From: Chinchilla lanigera
Taxonomy: Eukaryota; Chordata; Mammalia; Rodentia; Chinchillidae
DNA length: 64,000 bases
Direction: 5' to 3'
Assembly: GCF_000276665.1 (NCBI RefSeq)
Contig: NW_004955463.1
Span: 12,605,516 to 12,669,515 of the forward strand
Shown: piece by piece, positions 11,091 through 22,639 of the stretch
Position numbering within the stretch: position 1 is the first letter of the stretch
Layout: every line of letters starts with the position of its first letter
Made by a program: the position numbers and the translations under genes
The notes under the pieces: model-generated
Database searches by the model: none
Told to the model about the DNA's origin: nothing
The model's input: only the letters and a program-made list of their open reading frames with translations

Positions 11091-12643
11091 CACGAAGGCC
11101 ACTCCTAGTAGCAGGAATACCAGCTATCTCAGTGGCTAAGCCTCAGGTCAGGGTGAAATACTGGAGGAAAACTTACCTTTTACCACTTTTTGTTTTCTCT
11201 TCTAATGGATACACTTGAATAACCTCGAAGACTTGCAAAATCCCTGGATAATCCTAAGGGGTTGTTCTAGGAAATAACATTTGCTGTCTGAGAGATGAAG
11301 CTGATTCTGACCCTACTCACATAATGTAATGAGTGCGTTCCAGTGGCAAACATTCTTTAAATAGAGCAATTGGCTGTGATTCGTGATGGAGGTACAAGCA
11401 ATAATTCCAACTGGGATAATCCTCAAAGTCCACCTCTCTGGAAAATGCAATCAGATATAATCTTCACAGCTATGTATTCAACTTGAGTTCAGGTCCCCCC
11501 AAAAGAAGGCAATACATAAGTCACCTTAATCATATGCTTTCTAGGTAGTGAAGATAAACCAATGATACTTAAGGGGCCACAAATCCATGTTCTTTCTCTT
11601 TCAAGGTCAAATCCAATCATATCTCTAATTACTCTGTCATTATATGTTTTGAAAATGCACAAGAATCAACTGAACATAGCTAGCAAACCTCACTCAGCCC
11701 TTGTCATAGGTTTTAGGGAATTTTTGTGCACATGTGAGCCCTCTGATATCTATGCAACTTACTCAGGACTATCCTAACAGCAAAGAAAGTCAAAATGAAG
11801 ACATGACATCATTCCAATGTGAATTTTCAAGAAGGAAAGGAGTGCTTTCATGATGCAAAAAAGAAGCAAAGGAAATCTTCACTAAGCTAAAAGTATTCAA
11901 TGAAAAAAGAAAATAAAGAAAAGACTTCCTGACAAGCAGGAAGAAGTTTAGGTAACTCAAAAAAGCCATGATAGGGTACTGTATCAAGACACATGATATA
12001 TAGAAATTTATTAGACAATATTTAATATATAAGCCACATGAGAACAGAAAATCAAAATGTTCAAGTAATGTAGAAATAGAAATAATTCATATGGTTCCTG
12101 TTTTCAAGAATTCTGCAATCAAAATACATAAAAGTGAAGTCAAAATGAATGTATACTTTTAAAACCTGTATAGGTAAATAAAAGAAACCTTTAAATCCAG
12201 TTGGTTGATTGAATGTAGTTTATTTTAAAGGCAAGTAGCCAAAGAATGAACCCTACCAGCATGGCCACAAGGCTGGCAACTGTGTGTTCTTGGCCAAGTT
12301 GGCATTTGATAGTGTCAGTCACCAAGGAGTCAAGTATTTGCATTGAATGAACCATCTTAGATTCATGATATAATCCTAGGAGGAACTTTCCTTCAGCTCA
12401 GATATGAAGGCAACTCAGGTAACAATCAAGTTTGTACCTGGCTCCCCTTAGCATATTTAGTAGCAATCAAACAAAGAATTAAATAAACTCAAATTCACAT
12501 TTTCCACTGTTGACAGTGAAAGGAGATTGAATCCTATTAACTTGGCAATTTAGAGAATCCCTAGATAATGACAGAATAAAATATAAAATATTGCCACAGA
12601 AATCAGAGGGAAAACTGACTGTACTTTTATTTTCCATTTCCAG
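11091..12643 (+). other. KCNU1 intron, unique sequence
   Basis: No recognised repeat or RNA gene. It ends with the strong acceptor ttttattttccatttccag. Confidence 0.5.
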
Positions 12644-12733
12644 TGGTCTGATTCTAAATCCACCTTCACAAGTGAAGCTGAGTAAGAACACATTAGGGTT
12701 CTTTATTGCTGAATCTCCAATAGAAGTCAGGAG
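12644..12733 (+). CDS. KCNU1: KCNU1 (Slo3) internal exon, RCK1 C-terminal part
   Basis: This 90-base exon has one base finishing a Cys codon, 29 codons, and two bases opening an Arg codon. The acceptor is strong (tttccatttccag); the donor GGAG|gtaatt is fair. The peptide GLILNPPSQVKLSKNTLGFF then IAESPIEVR matches Slo3 (LILNPPPQVRIRKNTLGFFIAETPKDVRR as recalled) and Slo1 ([21 protein letters not shown]). It encodes the last strands of RCK1, whose Ile-Asn-Pro turn and LGFFIA strand are family signatures. It is separated from the next exon by only 135 bases. Confidence 0.95.
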
Positions 12734-12868
12734 GTAATTTTTTTATTACTTTATGGAGGGAAAGCACTAAAGCAAATACAACTTAATGGGAGGCATACTG
12801 AGTCAGCACCATGCCTCCTTAGCATAAAGCCTCCCACAAGTCATTCTTGGTTTGCTTTCATTGTCCAG

Positions 12869-12966
12869 AGCCTTCTTTTACTGTTCCAATTGCCACGGTG
12901 ATGTGCAGAATCCTGAGCTAATTGAAAAATGTAGCTGCACAAGTATGAGACATCAACAATCCACAG
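12869..12966 (+). CDS. KCNU1: KCNU1 (Slo3) internal exon with CXXCH motif
   Basis: This is a 98-base exon (one base, 32 codons, one base) between the acceptor tttcattgtccag and the donor CACAG|gtaatt. The peptide AFFYCSNCHGDVQNPELIEK then CSC resembles the end of RCK1 in Slo1 (AFFYCKACHDDI...KKCGC) and Slo3. It keeps the CXXCH motif (CSNCH), which in Slo1 has been reported as a haem-binding site, and the downstream CxC pair. Whether Slo3 uses it the same way is not shown by sequence. The preceding intron is tiny (135 bases); the following one is 17,243 bases. Confidence 0.95.
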
Positions 12967-13454
12967 GTAATTGCACTTAATATCTCACAGACTTTAGCCC
13001 AGCCTCTTTAGAGTCTGGCCAAGACAAGAGGGTTCCATTGCTTAAAGGACAATGCCCACTTATACTTGACCAGTATGACCCATGTGTTTCCCAACTGTGC
13101 ACCCAAGACCTGAGAATCACTCTTTTAAAGGTAGAAAAATTTTACTGCTTATCTAATTTGACTTCCTTATAGGCCAGCTGAATGGGTTGAAAGATTCAGT
13201 AATGTTGTCCAAAATCACAGAATCCCCCAGCTAGTGACACTGCCAAACTCAATCCTAAGCATGATGACTTTCAACCTGAAATTGCAGCCTATATCCAACT
13301 GCTTGGTCGGTCATGAGCGCATCACTTTCCAACAAGTCCTTGAGTATTCTTTTTCCCTAGTGGATGGTCAGCAATTTAAAGTTTACTCATTTAGCATAAT
13401 GATGAGGCAATGTAACTTTCTCTACTGTCTGTAACTGAACACAATGCCTTGCTA
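12967..13454 (+). other. Start of the 17.2-kb KCNU1 intron, no recognised repeat
   Basis: No repeat or RNA gene recognised. A 66-codon open frame here has no supporting similarity or splice context. Confidence 0.45.
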
Positions 13455-13926
13455 CGGCACAGAAACACTGAAATGACACCAGGATTTGGAGGCAGATTTA
13501 TTTATGTCCACATGCACTGACCAGAGTCATTCTCAAAATATCAGGCCCTGATCTCTGGTGTTCTAAGTCTTATATGGGATAAGCAAGCAGGAGGTACAGA
13601 AACAGAATGGCTTGTCGATTGGGAATTGGTTCTTACAACATGCATCATAGCGACCAGTTATGCATCACAGTGACCAGCTATTTCTAGGAGTCAGAAGCAA
13701 TCAGGAGCTATTGTTTGCAACAGGAGCTATTACTTGGGCAACTAAGAAACTGAAGTATATCAGCTGCGCGTTTTCTGTTATAACCTTCTGAATGACCCTT
13801 TCTACCTCAATGCAGGAAAATAAAAATTAAACTCAAGTGTTCAGGATACATCAGTCCCTCAGGGTTTAATAGCTGGTCTCCTCCAGGCGCATTCACATTC
13901 TTTGGGCAAAACCCCGGTGTCTCACA
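13455..13926 (-). mobile_element. Endogenous retrovirus-like solo LTR, antisense
   Basis: Read on the minus strand the segment starts TGTGAGACACCGGGG, is about 0.45-0.47 kb, and carries an AATAAA signal (in gacataaataaatctgcc) about 35 bases before the presumed 3' end (ggtgtcatttca). This is normal LTR architecture. I could not fix matching target-site duplications and did not recognise the family, so class (ERV1, ERVK or ERVL) is open. No internal coding sequence flanks it. Confidence 0.5.
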
Positions 13927-14614
13927 ATTTAAACTTAATCAATTAAAAATGTAAATTTCCCATCAGGAGTATTCTCATATGGAAGATTCTCAGTCTCTCC
14001 TTATGCCCTGAATGCTATTTAAATGTAGAAGTAAACTTTTACAGCATCATGGCTACTCTTACAATGGACATCAAGTCCTCACTGATGCCATCTAGGAAAG
14101 AGCTTCTCATCCCCCTTGGTCCATGATTTCCATGCTCTGCAGTTCCCGCACCATCAAAAAATAAGTCACCTCTTTCTGATTCTGGGTCACCTTCTATCAG
14201 TTTGTAATGGAAATCCATCATTCCTGTCATGGCCTTTATTCTTGCAATCTGCAAAACCCCCCTTTTCAGGGTTCACAGTCTGTATTCCTCATGCCACTCT
14301 GTCTACTGTTTGGAATACACCCCATGCACACATTGCTGATGGGATGGGGGAACCAAAGTGGGTGCCCTTCCTCACTCACCCTGCTCACATAACCATGCTG
14401 CTATGTCTCTTCTGCAGTACTAGTTTGCACTACTATCACACACCCCTCCCAGACAGTCTACCTGGGATCCAATGAAAGCAAAGCATTGCTCTATATTCCC
14501 CATGCTCACCTCCAAGATATCACATCTTACTTTTCTAGCCAAACTCACTGACCAGAAGTACTACCTGTATACGCAGGGGTGAGGACTGGGTCCTTTCTGA
14601 GGGATTAAGGCTTT
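13927..14614 (+). other. Intron, no recognised repeat
   Basis: Unassigned intronic sequence; overlapping open frames at 14116-14475 and 14039-14254 (opposite strand) lack similarity or splice context. Confidence 0.4.
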
Positions 14615-15834
14615 TACCTTTTAAATAGCAGATTTATTGAGATAAAATTTGAATACCATCATAGAAATAGTACATCCATTTGAAACATACAATTCATTGG
14701 ATTTTAGTGCATGGAGACAGCTGTACAACTATCACAACAATCAATTTTAGAACCTTTTTCCAACCTCAGAAAAGAAAGTCCTCCACACCCATGAGCAACC
14801 ATTCTTCATTTTTTTCTCCCCTGCTCACACCTCTAGAGATCACTAGCCTAGATTTTGTCTCTATAGAGTTACCTATTCAATTATTTTGTGAAAATGGAAT
14901 AATTCATCATATGCAGACTTTTGTGGGTGACTTATTCATTCAGCCATGCTGCATCATATTATTTCTTAGGCTGTATACTATCCCATTGTATAGACGTTTC
15001 CCACTTCTTTATCCATTCCTCTATTACTGGAGGAGGAATTAAGGTTATTTCCAGCTTTTGGAAATAGTGTATCATGGCACTATAGACAGTGATATATAAA
15101 TACATGTTAAAGTTCTTGCTTTCACTTTTTCTGCACATGCTCAGGAGTGGGGTTGCTAAACCAAATGTCAGTTCTGTGTTAATTTTCTGAAGCACTACCA
15201 TACTGTTTTCTACAACAGTCTCAATTTTATGTTCCTACCAGGAGTGCACAAAGGTTACAGTTTCCTCACAGCCTCATCAACACTTCTTAATTTCTGCACT
15301 TTTGTGTTGTTTTTCAATAATAGTCGTCATAATAGTTTTAAAGTGATTTGCCGTTATTGTTTTGATCTGAATGTCCCTAACCACTAATGGTGTTGAACAT
15401 ATTTTCATGAGGATCTTACTGGCTAATTATACTTCTTGGAGGCATGATATCTTCAGCTTTTATTTTAACTAGGTTACTGTCTTTTGCTTACTGAGTCTGA
15501 AATAGATAGCCTTTGTATCATTGTGTCATTTTATGTAAGGAAATCAGCTGGGATTTTGACTGTGATTGTGTTGAGTCTAGAGGGTAATTCTGAAATTATT
15601 GATGGCTTTTTTATCTTAAGTTATTCAGTCTATAAACATATGATGTCTTTATGTCTGTGTAGGTCTTTAATTTCTTTCATTCAACAATGCTTTGTCTGTT
15701 TAGATGATAGATTTTATATTGCTCCTGTTACATTAATCAGTAAGAATTTTATTCTTTATGTTATTGTGAATGCTATTGCTATTTTAGGTTTATTTTCAGA
15801 TGGTTCACTATTAGTCATAGACAGACACTGATTT

Positions 15835-16022
15835 TTGTGTGCCAGTCTTTTTGGTGGAACTGAAGATTTAACCCAGGACCTTTCTACTGAGCTATATCTC
15901 CAGCCCTTTTTGCTTTTTGATTTTGAGATAGGGTCTTGCCATGTCAGGAACTTGCCCAGGCTGGGCTCAAATTTGCTACCTCTGGCTGTAGATAGATCTT
16001 CCTACTTTGATTTTATATTCTG
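15835..16022 (-). mobile_element. ID/B1 composite SINE, antisense, old
   Basis: The reversed ID part (ggtggaactgaagatttaacccaggacc ... ctgagctatatctccagccc) is followed by a reversed B1 part (gagatagggtcttgccatgt ... cttgcccaggctgggctcaaa). It is a dimeric SINE inserted in the L1. Confidence 0.7.
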
Positions 16023-16689
16023 AAAACTTGCAAAAGTATTTATTAGTTCTAATTCTTTTTTGATTGCCTTCCATTTAATTTCTTTTCCAATTGCTCTGGC
16101 AGAACCTCCAGAACAATGTTGAGTAGAGCTGATGAGTGGTTACATCCATGTGTTATTCCTGGCCTTGAGGAGAGAGCACTCGATCGTGCATCTGCAGCTA
16201 TAATGTTAGCTGTGGGTTTTTACAGATGTCTTTTATCTGGTTGAGGAAGTTCTCTATTCCTACGCTGTCAAAGTGGGTTTTTTTCTCTCTCATAAAGATT
16301 TTTGTCCCTTTTTTTTTTTTTACTTGAGATAATGCCATTTTTTATTTTGTTGATACAGTGTTATATTAATTGATTTTCAGATGTGAAATCAACCTTGCAT
16401 TTCTAAAATAATCTCCAGGCCATACGGTAAAGCCACTTTCATACATGGCTGGATTTGGTTTGGTAGTATTCTATTGAGGAATCTTGTATCTACATTCAGC
16501 AGAGATATTGGTTTGTACTTTCTTTTCTTGTGATGTCATTGTTTTGGCCCTCAGAGTTAAAATGGCCTAAACGATGAGCTAGGAAGGATTCCTTCCTTTT
16601 TTATTTTTTGCAAGAATTTGTGAAGGCTTAGTGTTAATTTTTCCCTAAACATCAATTAGAATTTTAGAAGTCAAGCAGTCTGAGCCTAA

Positions 16690-16884
16690 CTCTACTTTTT
16701 TATTTTGAAAATTTAAAAAACTAACAAAAAAAAATGAAGACAAAATCAAGGCAACACAAAAACAACAAAAATGATACATGACCTCAAAACAAAATGATAA
16801 GAATTTACAGTGGTTGCTACATTACATACTATTGTCTTCAGCAAAGTTGCTCAGTTCACCAGACATAAGAATGTAAGTCTGATC

Positions 16885-16931
<47 letters not shown>
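16690..16931 (+). repeat. Unclassified interspersed repeat with 43-base poly(A)
   Basis: An A-rich body ends in a 43-base A run (16889-16931), followed by gatgcaaagtttcaccatacaag. The body from aacaaaatgataagaattta to cagacataagaatgtaagtctga is clearly related to 27800-27945, so this is a dispersed family. The long pure A tail suggests recent retroposition into the L1. Family not recognised. Confidence 0.5.
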
Positions 16932-16933
<2 letters not shown>

Positions 16934-18399
16934 TGCAAAGTTTCACCATACAAGATGGTAGGAGTTCAACTACTTTTTGATTATTAATTCAACATCTTTA
17001 CTTGTTATAGGTTATTTGGATTTTCTAATTATGTTTGAAACAGTTGGGTAAATAACATTTATTCTATGTTATCATATGTGTCCAAAAGTTTGGTAAGCAT
17101 ATGTATTGCCTTATATTACTTTTTATTTTTACCAGATCTGTAATAATATTCCCTCTTTCATCTCTTGTTTAAGTGGTGTGAAGGATCCCTCCTTTTATAC
17201 AGCTACTTTTGTTAAAATGTTAATTTTGTTTCCTCTTTTCAAAGGAACAGCTTTTGATTTAATTGATTACTCCCTACTGGTTTTCTGTTCATTAATTAAT
17301 TTATCTCCACTCTAATTTCCATTGTGTCCTTCTTGGTCCTTGATTTGAGTTTCTTATATTTCCTTCTTCAGCGTTTGTTTTAAGGTGAAAGGTTAAGTAA
17401 AATCACTGATTTTAGATCTATCTTCTTTTGAAAAAGATAGTTATTTTGTCTATAAATTTTTCTTTACCTATTCGTGAGGGGTATGTCATAATTTGACATG
17501 CTGTATTTTTATTTGCATCTATACAAAACTGTTTCATGCTTTCTTTGTGATTTTTTTCTACCCATTGATTACTTATGCAAATATTGCCTTATTTCCAAGT
17601 GTTTGTGAATTTTCCTAATTTCTGCTGTTCTTTTTCCATTTCATTTGGTTTTGTTGTAGTTGTTTACTGAAGTTTGTTCTATGGTGAACACATGATCTGT
17701 CCTGGAGAACTTTCAGTACATACCTGAAAAGACTATGTATTTTTCGGTTGTTGGGTAGAGTGTCTTTAGAAGAGCATTGAGTCTAGTTTGTTGAAGCTTT
17801 TTGTTTTCCTTCTAATCTTTCTAGTTGTTCTATGTACCACTGAAAGTGGAATGCTGATACCTTCATATGTCTCCTTAGGAGATTTGTTCATTTCATTAGT
17901 CTTTGTTCTTAATACAAATTTTTGTCTGAAAGTCTATTTTGTATATATTTATTATAACCATAACAGCTCTCTTTTAGTTACCCTTTGAACTGAAAATCAC
18001 CCTTTTCTTTCAGTCCTTCAATGTCTTTGTGTCTACTATGTGTAGCATATGGCTAGCTCATTTTTCTCTATTCTGACAATGCAGAGTTTAATCCATTCCC
18101 ATTTATAATAATTACTGACAAGTAGTACTTTTCCTGTTATTTTTCTACTTGCTTTCGATGTCATCTTTTTTCTTAAATAATTTTTGTAAGTTTTGTGTTA
18201 AATAACTTTTTATAGTACTTTTTCATTTCTTGACATTTCTTGGAGTAGATTGTTTTTAGTTTTCTTCCTGGTAATGCAGTACAATTTGCCATTAACATCA
18301 AGCTATAACAATATAGCTTGAATTAATGCAAATTGATTTCAATAATATACAAAAATGTTGTTCTTGTATAGCTCTATTTCCCCTGAATACTGCTATTGT

Positions 18400-18430
18400 C
18401 ACAAATTCTATCTATCTATCATCTATCTTC
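18400..18430. repeat. (ATCT)n simple repeat
   Basis: Short tetranucleotide tract within the L1. Confidence 0.6.
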
Positions 18431-19029
18431 ATCAGTACTGATTTATAATTATTGCTTTATACATTGTTTTTCAAATAAAAGAGAAAAAGGACTTATAAAC
18501 TATATATTTACCTGTGTAAATATTCCTTTACCGCTGTTCTTCATTTTAGATTAGAAAAGCCCTTAGGTTTGAGATACTATCTGATGTCCTTTCATTTCCA
18601 CATCAGGATCTCCCATTAATATGCCTTGTAGCACTTTTCTTCCAGCAACAAACTAAGTTTTTATTGATTTTAAGATGTCTGCATTTGTCCCTTATCTTAG
18701 CCCTTCATCTTATCTTACAATGAGAATCATGCTGCTTAAATTTACACTATTCCCACACTATTATTTACACTATTCCTCATTGGTGGACTTAGAAAACAAT
18801 GCCTCATAGGTTTGGTACTAGAGGACCTGGGCAGAATGAGAGTCCCTTCAAATGCTCAGTTAAAACCAGTCATTCTTTGATTCATCTGTTGGTTCCTTGC
18901 ATGAATGTACATGAACAGCTCTTTTCTTTCAACTTTATTTAGAATTACCTAATGCTGAAAATCTCTCTCCAGGGAGTATTACCAACTATTTCAACATCAC
19001 AGGCCCCTGAGCAATGGCTGATAGGCTAA

Positions 19030-19535
19030 ATAGAGGCCTCTGAAGATATCTTGTTATCTGTGAATGTCATCATATATGGCAATAGGACATTTTTAGATGT
19101 GTTTATATTAAGGATGTTCAGATGGAGAAATACCTTGAATTATCCAGGTGGGACCTAGCTGTACTAACAAGGGTCCTTATAATACAAAGGCAGAGGGAGA
19201 TTTAACTACACTCAGAAAAGAAAAGGGCCTTGTGATGGGGGCCCAAGGAAACAGATTCAGAGAGAGAAAATATCACATTGCTGTTTCTAAACATAGAAAA
19301 AGGGGCCACTTAGCCGAGGAATATAAGGAGCCTGTAGAAGCTACAAAAGGCAAAGAAGTGGATTCTGCCCTAGATCTTCAAGAGGGAAAGTAACTCCCCC
19401 AACTCTTTCATCTTACTTCAGTGAAAACATTCAGATTTCTGACATCCAGAACCAAGAAAGAATAAATATCTGTTGTTTTCAATACTCAAGCTTACAGTGA
19501 TCTGTTATAGCAACCATGGGGAAATAATACAAGTG
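19030..19535 (+). mobile_element. MLT1-type MaLR LTR, sense
   Basis: Landmarks of MLT1 in order: tctgtgaatgtcatcatatatggcaa, attaaggatgttcagatgg, gaattatccaggtgggacct, acaagggtccttataatac, gccgaggaatataaggagcctgtagaagct, and gttataccaaccatggggaaataatac-like terminal bases. The open frame at 19148-19393 is simply this LTR read through. It is ancient and lacks coding content. Confidence 0.85.
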
Positions 19536-19661
19536 GATTAGTGGTTTTTCATTAAATTTGGAAGAACTTGCATCATTTATTGAAATGTTTCCTTCTTGCT
19601 TATCTGTCTTCTTACTGATCTTTCAGCCATATGTACAGGGTGCATTAAATGATACTGCACA

Positions 19662-19782
19662 GGGGCTGGGGATTTAGCTCAGGGGCAAAGCGCCTGCCTG
19701 GCAAGTGCAAGGTCATGAGTTTGGTTCCTGGTACCGGAGAAAAACCAAAAAAAACCAAAAAACAACAACAACAACAAAAAAA
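19662..19782 (+). mobile_element. ID-like SINE, sense, 11-bp TSD
   Basis: The body starts ggggctggggatttagctc and ends in an A/C-rich tail. Direct repeats gatactgcaca at 19651-19661 and 19783-19793 are the target-site duplication. The tRNA-like body and intact TSD indicate a fairly young insertion. Confidence 0.92.
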
Positions 19783-19849
19783 GATACTGCACATTTTTAT
19801 GAAACTCTGTGTATTTTTCTTAACACTTTTTTTCTGCTTTTAAATTGTA

Positions 19850-19892
19850 TGATCTCTCTCTTTCTCTCTGTCTCTCTCTGTCTCTCTCTGCC
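19850..19892. repeat. (TC)n simple repeat
   Basis: Pyrimidine tract of interrupted ctctctctg units. Confidence 0.8.
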
Positions 19893-19944
19893 TCCACCAC
19901 TGTTTCATTCTCTTAGAAGTTCAAATCTACTGTTTAACCCTGCA

Positions 19945-20463
19945 TTACCTTATAATTGCTGCTATATAACAAATTATCTCCTTTAGTGGCTTAAAAAATG
20001 CATACTTATCATCTGACATCTGTATTAGATACCACTGGGCAGGGGTCAGCAGAGATCTGTTTCTTTCTGGAAGACATGAGAGGAAATCCACTTTCTCATT
20101 CTCTGTGGCTTGTAGGGGCTGCCTACATTTCTTGGCTCATGGACCCTTCTACCCTGACACCAACAATGACCAATGAAACATTTTCATATATCATCACTCT
20201 TACATTGCTTCCATCCTCACATCATGTCTGATTCTGACTTTTGCCTCCTGCTCTACATTGAAAGGACTAATGTGATTAGAGGGGACAACCTAGACAATGT
20301 AGGAAAATCTCTTTATCTTATTTGTGGATTGATAAGAAGTTTTAGTTCCATCTGCAACCTTACATCCTCCTTTTCACATAACAACATACTTGCAAGTCTT
20401 CAGGTGTAGAACATAGACATCATTTACTGGCAGGGCTAGGAGGGCATTTTTCTGCCGACCACA
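19945..20463 (-). mobile_element. MLT1-type MaLR LTR, antisense
   Basis: Reversed MLT1 words: attgctgctatataacaaatta, agtggcttaaaaaatgca, ggggctgcctacatttcttggctcatgg, aaaggactaatgtgattagag, and the end gggcatttttctgccgaccaca. It starts the tandem run of reversed MaLR LTRs. Confidence 0.85.
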
Positions 20464-20465
20464 TG

Positions 20466-20845
20466 CTTCTTGATTCAATTCCTAAGGCTATCATAGAAAA
20501 TTATTAAAAATGAGGGGTTCAAAAGAACAAGAAATTATTCTCTCCCAGTTCTGGAGGACAGAATCCAAAATCAGGATGCTAACTGTGCCACTCTTCTGAA
20601 GGTTGTAGGGACATGTCCTTCCTAACTCTGTTCAGCCTCTGGTGTTTCCTGATGATCTTTGGGTGGATCAGCATGTTATAACTCCAATCTCTCCTCCTGA
20701 GTCTGCTCTATGTCTATATGTTTTCCTCTTCTAATAAGGACACCGCTCGTTGGAATTCATCCAAAATGCTTTCATCTGGAGATCCTTAGCTAAATTACAC
20801 CTACAAGGACAGTATTTTCATAGACCAAATAAAACACCATGAACC
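20466..20845 (-). mobile_element. MLT1-type MaLR LTR, antisense, second
   Basis: Reversed landmarks: ctcccagttctggaggacagaa, gttgtagggacatgtccttcc, ctaataaggacaccgctcgttgg, attacacctacaaggacag. It differs from the preceding copy and so is a separate insertion or subfamily. Confidence 0.75.
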
Positions 20846-21152
20846 TGATAGTCTGAACAATATAAATTTATTTTCTCACAGTTCTGGAGTTGAGGAAGTG
20901 ATGATCAAGATGGCAGTGACTTTGGTTCCTGTGAAAGCCCTGTCATGTGACCCCATGTAGGACAGAGAAACAGAAAATGTGTGTGTTGGACTCTCTCCCT
21001 CTTCCTAAGAGAACACTAATCCTATCAGATTCAAGTTCAACCTTAATTATTTCTGTAATGCTCTATCTCCAAACAAGTCACATTACAGATAAGAGCTTCA
21101 AAATATGGTTTTGAGGTATGGGTGGAACACGTACGTTTCAGCCCATAATAAT
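20846..21152 (-). mobile_element. MaLR LTR, antisense, third
   Basis: Reversed landmarks: aatttattttctcacagttctgg, ttcctaagagaacactaatcc, cttaattatttctgtaatgctctatctccaaa, and an end near gggtggaacacgtacgtttcagcccata. It abuts the preceding LTR without spacer. Confidence 0.7.
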
Positions 21153-21159
21153 CACATTC

Positions 21160-22625
21160 TTAGATTCTGGATAGACATAAATTTTGTGAGATATTGTGCA
21201 ATCTATCTACTTCTCTAGTAGATAGTAGACTTCAGTTAGTGTATTTTCAATAACAGAATTTCCATTTGGTCTTTACTTATTGATAGTACCACTTAGAAGA
21301 AGCATTGTCTTTCTTTACTTCTTCAATCATGGTTATCTTTAGTTCCTTGGAGATGCTTGGAATACACTTGTCTGCAAAGTCTAACATCTAGACTCCTGCC
21401 TGTGCAGTTTCTTTTGGGGTCATACTTTCCTATTTCTTTGCATGTCTCATACATTTTGTGATTTAAAACTGGATATTTCAGATAAATAATGTTTTGCAGC
21501 AGCTCTGGAGGCCAGGGCTTGTTATCGTTGCCTGTTTGATGAGCTGGTTAGTGGTTCAGCTGAACTATTTCATCAATATCTATTTTCCTGCAGTGTGAAG
21601 GCTATGATGTCAGTCAACAGAGAGTGAAGCTTTAAACTGCATAGGTTACCAATTGTTTTAGTGGCGTTCTTTATAACTGTCTCTTTCCTAACCTGTCCAG
21701 ATTAGGCTCCACTAATTCGCTGCTGATTACTTTGTTAGTTTTGACTATGTTCTGATGGGTTCATGGTTCCACACCAGCATCACCTAGAATTTGGGCCCTT
21801 TGCAGGAGTAGCTTTTATGACCCATCTTTAAACTTTGTTCAGACCCTGAGACAGGACTTATTAGCTGTCTCTTCTCTTGGTTTGGCGTGGCAAACTCTGG
21901 CCTAGGTTTTTCATTGTTGCACTCCTGGAGCTAGCAGTCCCCAAGTAATTGTTTAGCACCAAAATCACCAGTGCTGTCAAGAGCATCCTTGGACTTGAAC
22001 TTCTCCACAATGAGCTCCAGGTAAAGTCGAATCTCTTGGATAACGTCTCAGAATTCCTTGTTCTTATGGCCTGCCTCAGCTGCTGGGCACAACCTTTGAG
22101 CCACTGCTGCAGAGCAGGAGGAGGATTTGAGAAGGAGAACTCATCCTTGGAAGTGGCACACTTGTGCAACTGAGACATTGACAGAGGTGTCTCCTCTGGC
22201 TTTTTTTGCCTCTCTGCTGTGGGACTTCAGCAATGACCTGGGATGATGGGTATCTCTGCCTCTACTTGCACCAGGAGGCCAAGATAGAGCCTCACTGTGG
22301 CCCACAGCTGTTCTCACCTTGAGTTTAGGCCCCTGCCCAGTCTTTCACAACGCCAATCATAGCCCTCCCTGAGGGTTGCAGGGAGAAGGTCCTTGTGCTT
22401 TGGAGCACACATGTGCAGTATACAACTTCTGTTGGCTTTGGGGAAAAAGATATGGTTAGGCACTTGTTGCTCTAAGATTTGCAATAGTTTCTCAAGTCAG
22501 TGTTTATTCACTTGCCAAATGTCTACAGGATGATTTAAATATCTGTGTGTATTTGAAAAATTTTTATTAGTTTTGACTGTTTCACTAAGGAGCAGGTTCA
22601 TGAGATTCTCATGCTACTGTTCTAC
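21160..22625 (-). mobile_element. LINE-1, antisense, 5' portion (continuation of the 14.6-18.95 kb element)
   Basis: The words ggtcatactttcctatttctttgcatgtctcatacattt and ctggatatttcagataaataatg are characteristic of the 5' part of mammalian L1M elements read in reverse. So is the later block ttagttttgactgtttcactaaggagcagg. I infer one old L1 split by the LTR cluster. A coding-like foreign-looking fragment occupies 21860-22180. Confidence 0.55.
21860..22180 (-). pseudogene. Unidentified frameshifted coding-like fragment
   Basis: Minus-strand translation gives protein-like text in two overlapping frames: SKDEFSFSNPPPALQQWLKG early on, then after a shift VIQEIRLYLELIVEKFKSKD followed by ALDSTGDFG. 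Charged/hydrophobic patterning in the second frame looks helical. A stop and at least one frameshift separate the two. I do not recognise the protein. It could be a processed-pseudogene fragment dropped in the L1, or an unrecognised L1 5' ORF. Limits are approximate. Confidence 0.3.
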
Positions 22626-22639
22626 ACACAGAATTAAAG

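Larger units (their letters stand above)
14615..18955 (-). mobile_element. LINE-1 (L1M-type), antisense, 3' UTR through ORF2
   Basis: The segment starts with the reversed L1 3' end (tagcagatttattgagataaa, aacatacaattcattgg, acaactatcacaacaatcaatttt). It continues through reversed ORF2 landmarks such as gggattttgactgtgattgtgtt, tgtgttattcctggccttga and cccattgattacttatgcaaat. The reading frames are broken throughout, so it is dead. It contains later insertions: an ID/B1 composite near 15835-16020 and an A-rich unclassified repeat at about 16690-16931. It appears to resume at 21160-22620 beyond a cluster of LTRs. Boundaries are approximate. Confidence 0.75.

Noticed and set aside
14680..15831. 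Several open frames of 115-120 codons
   Set aside because: They lie in antisense LINE-1 sequence and follow its reversed ORF2/3' UTR, with no independent coding signal.
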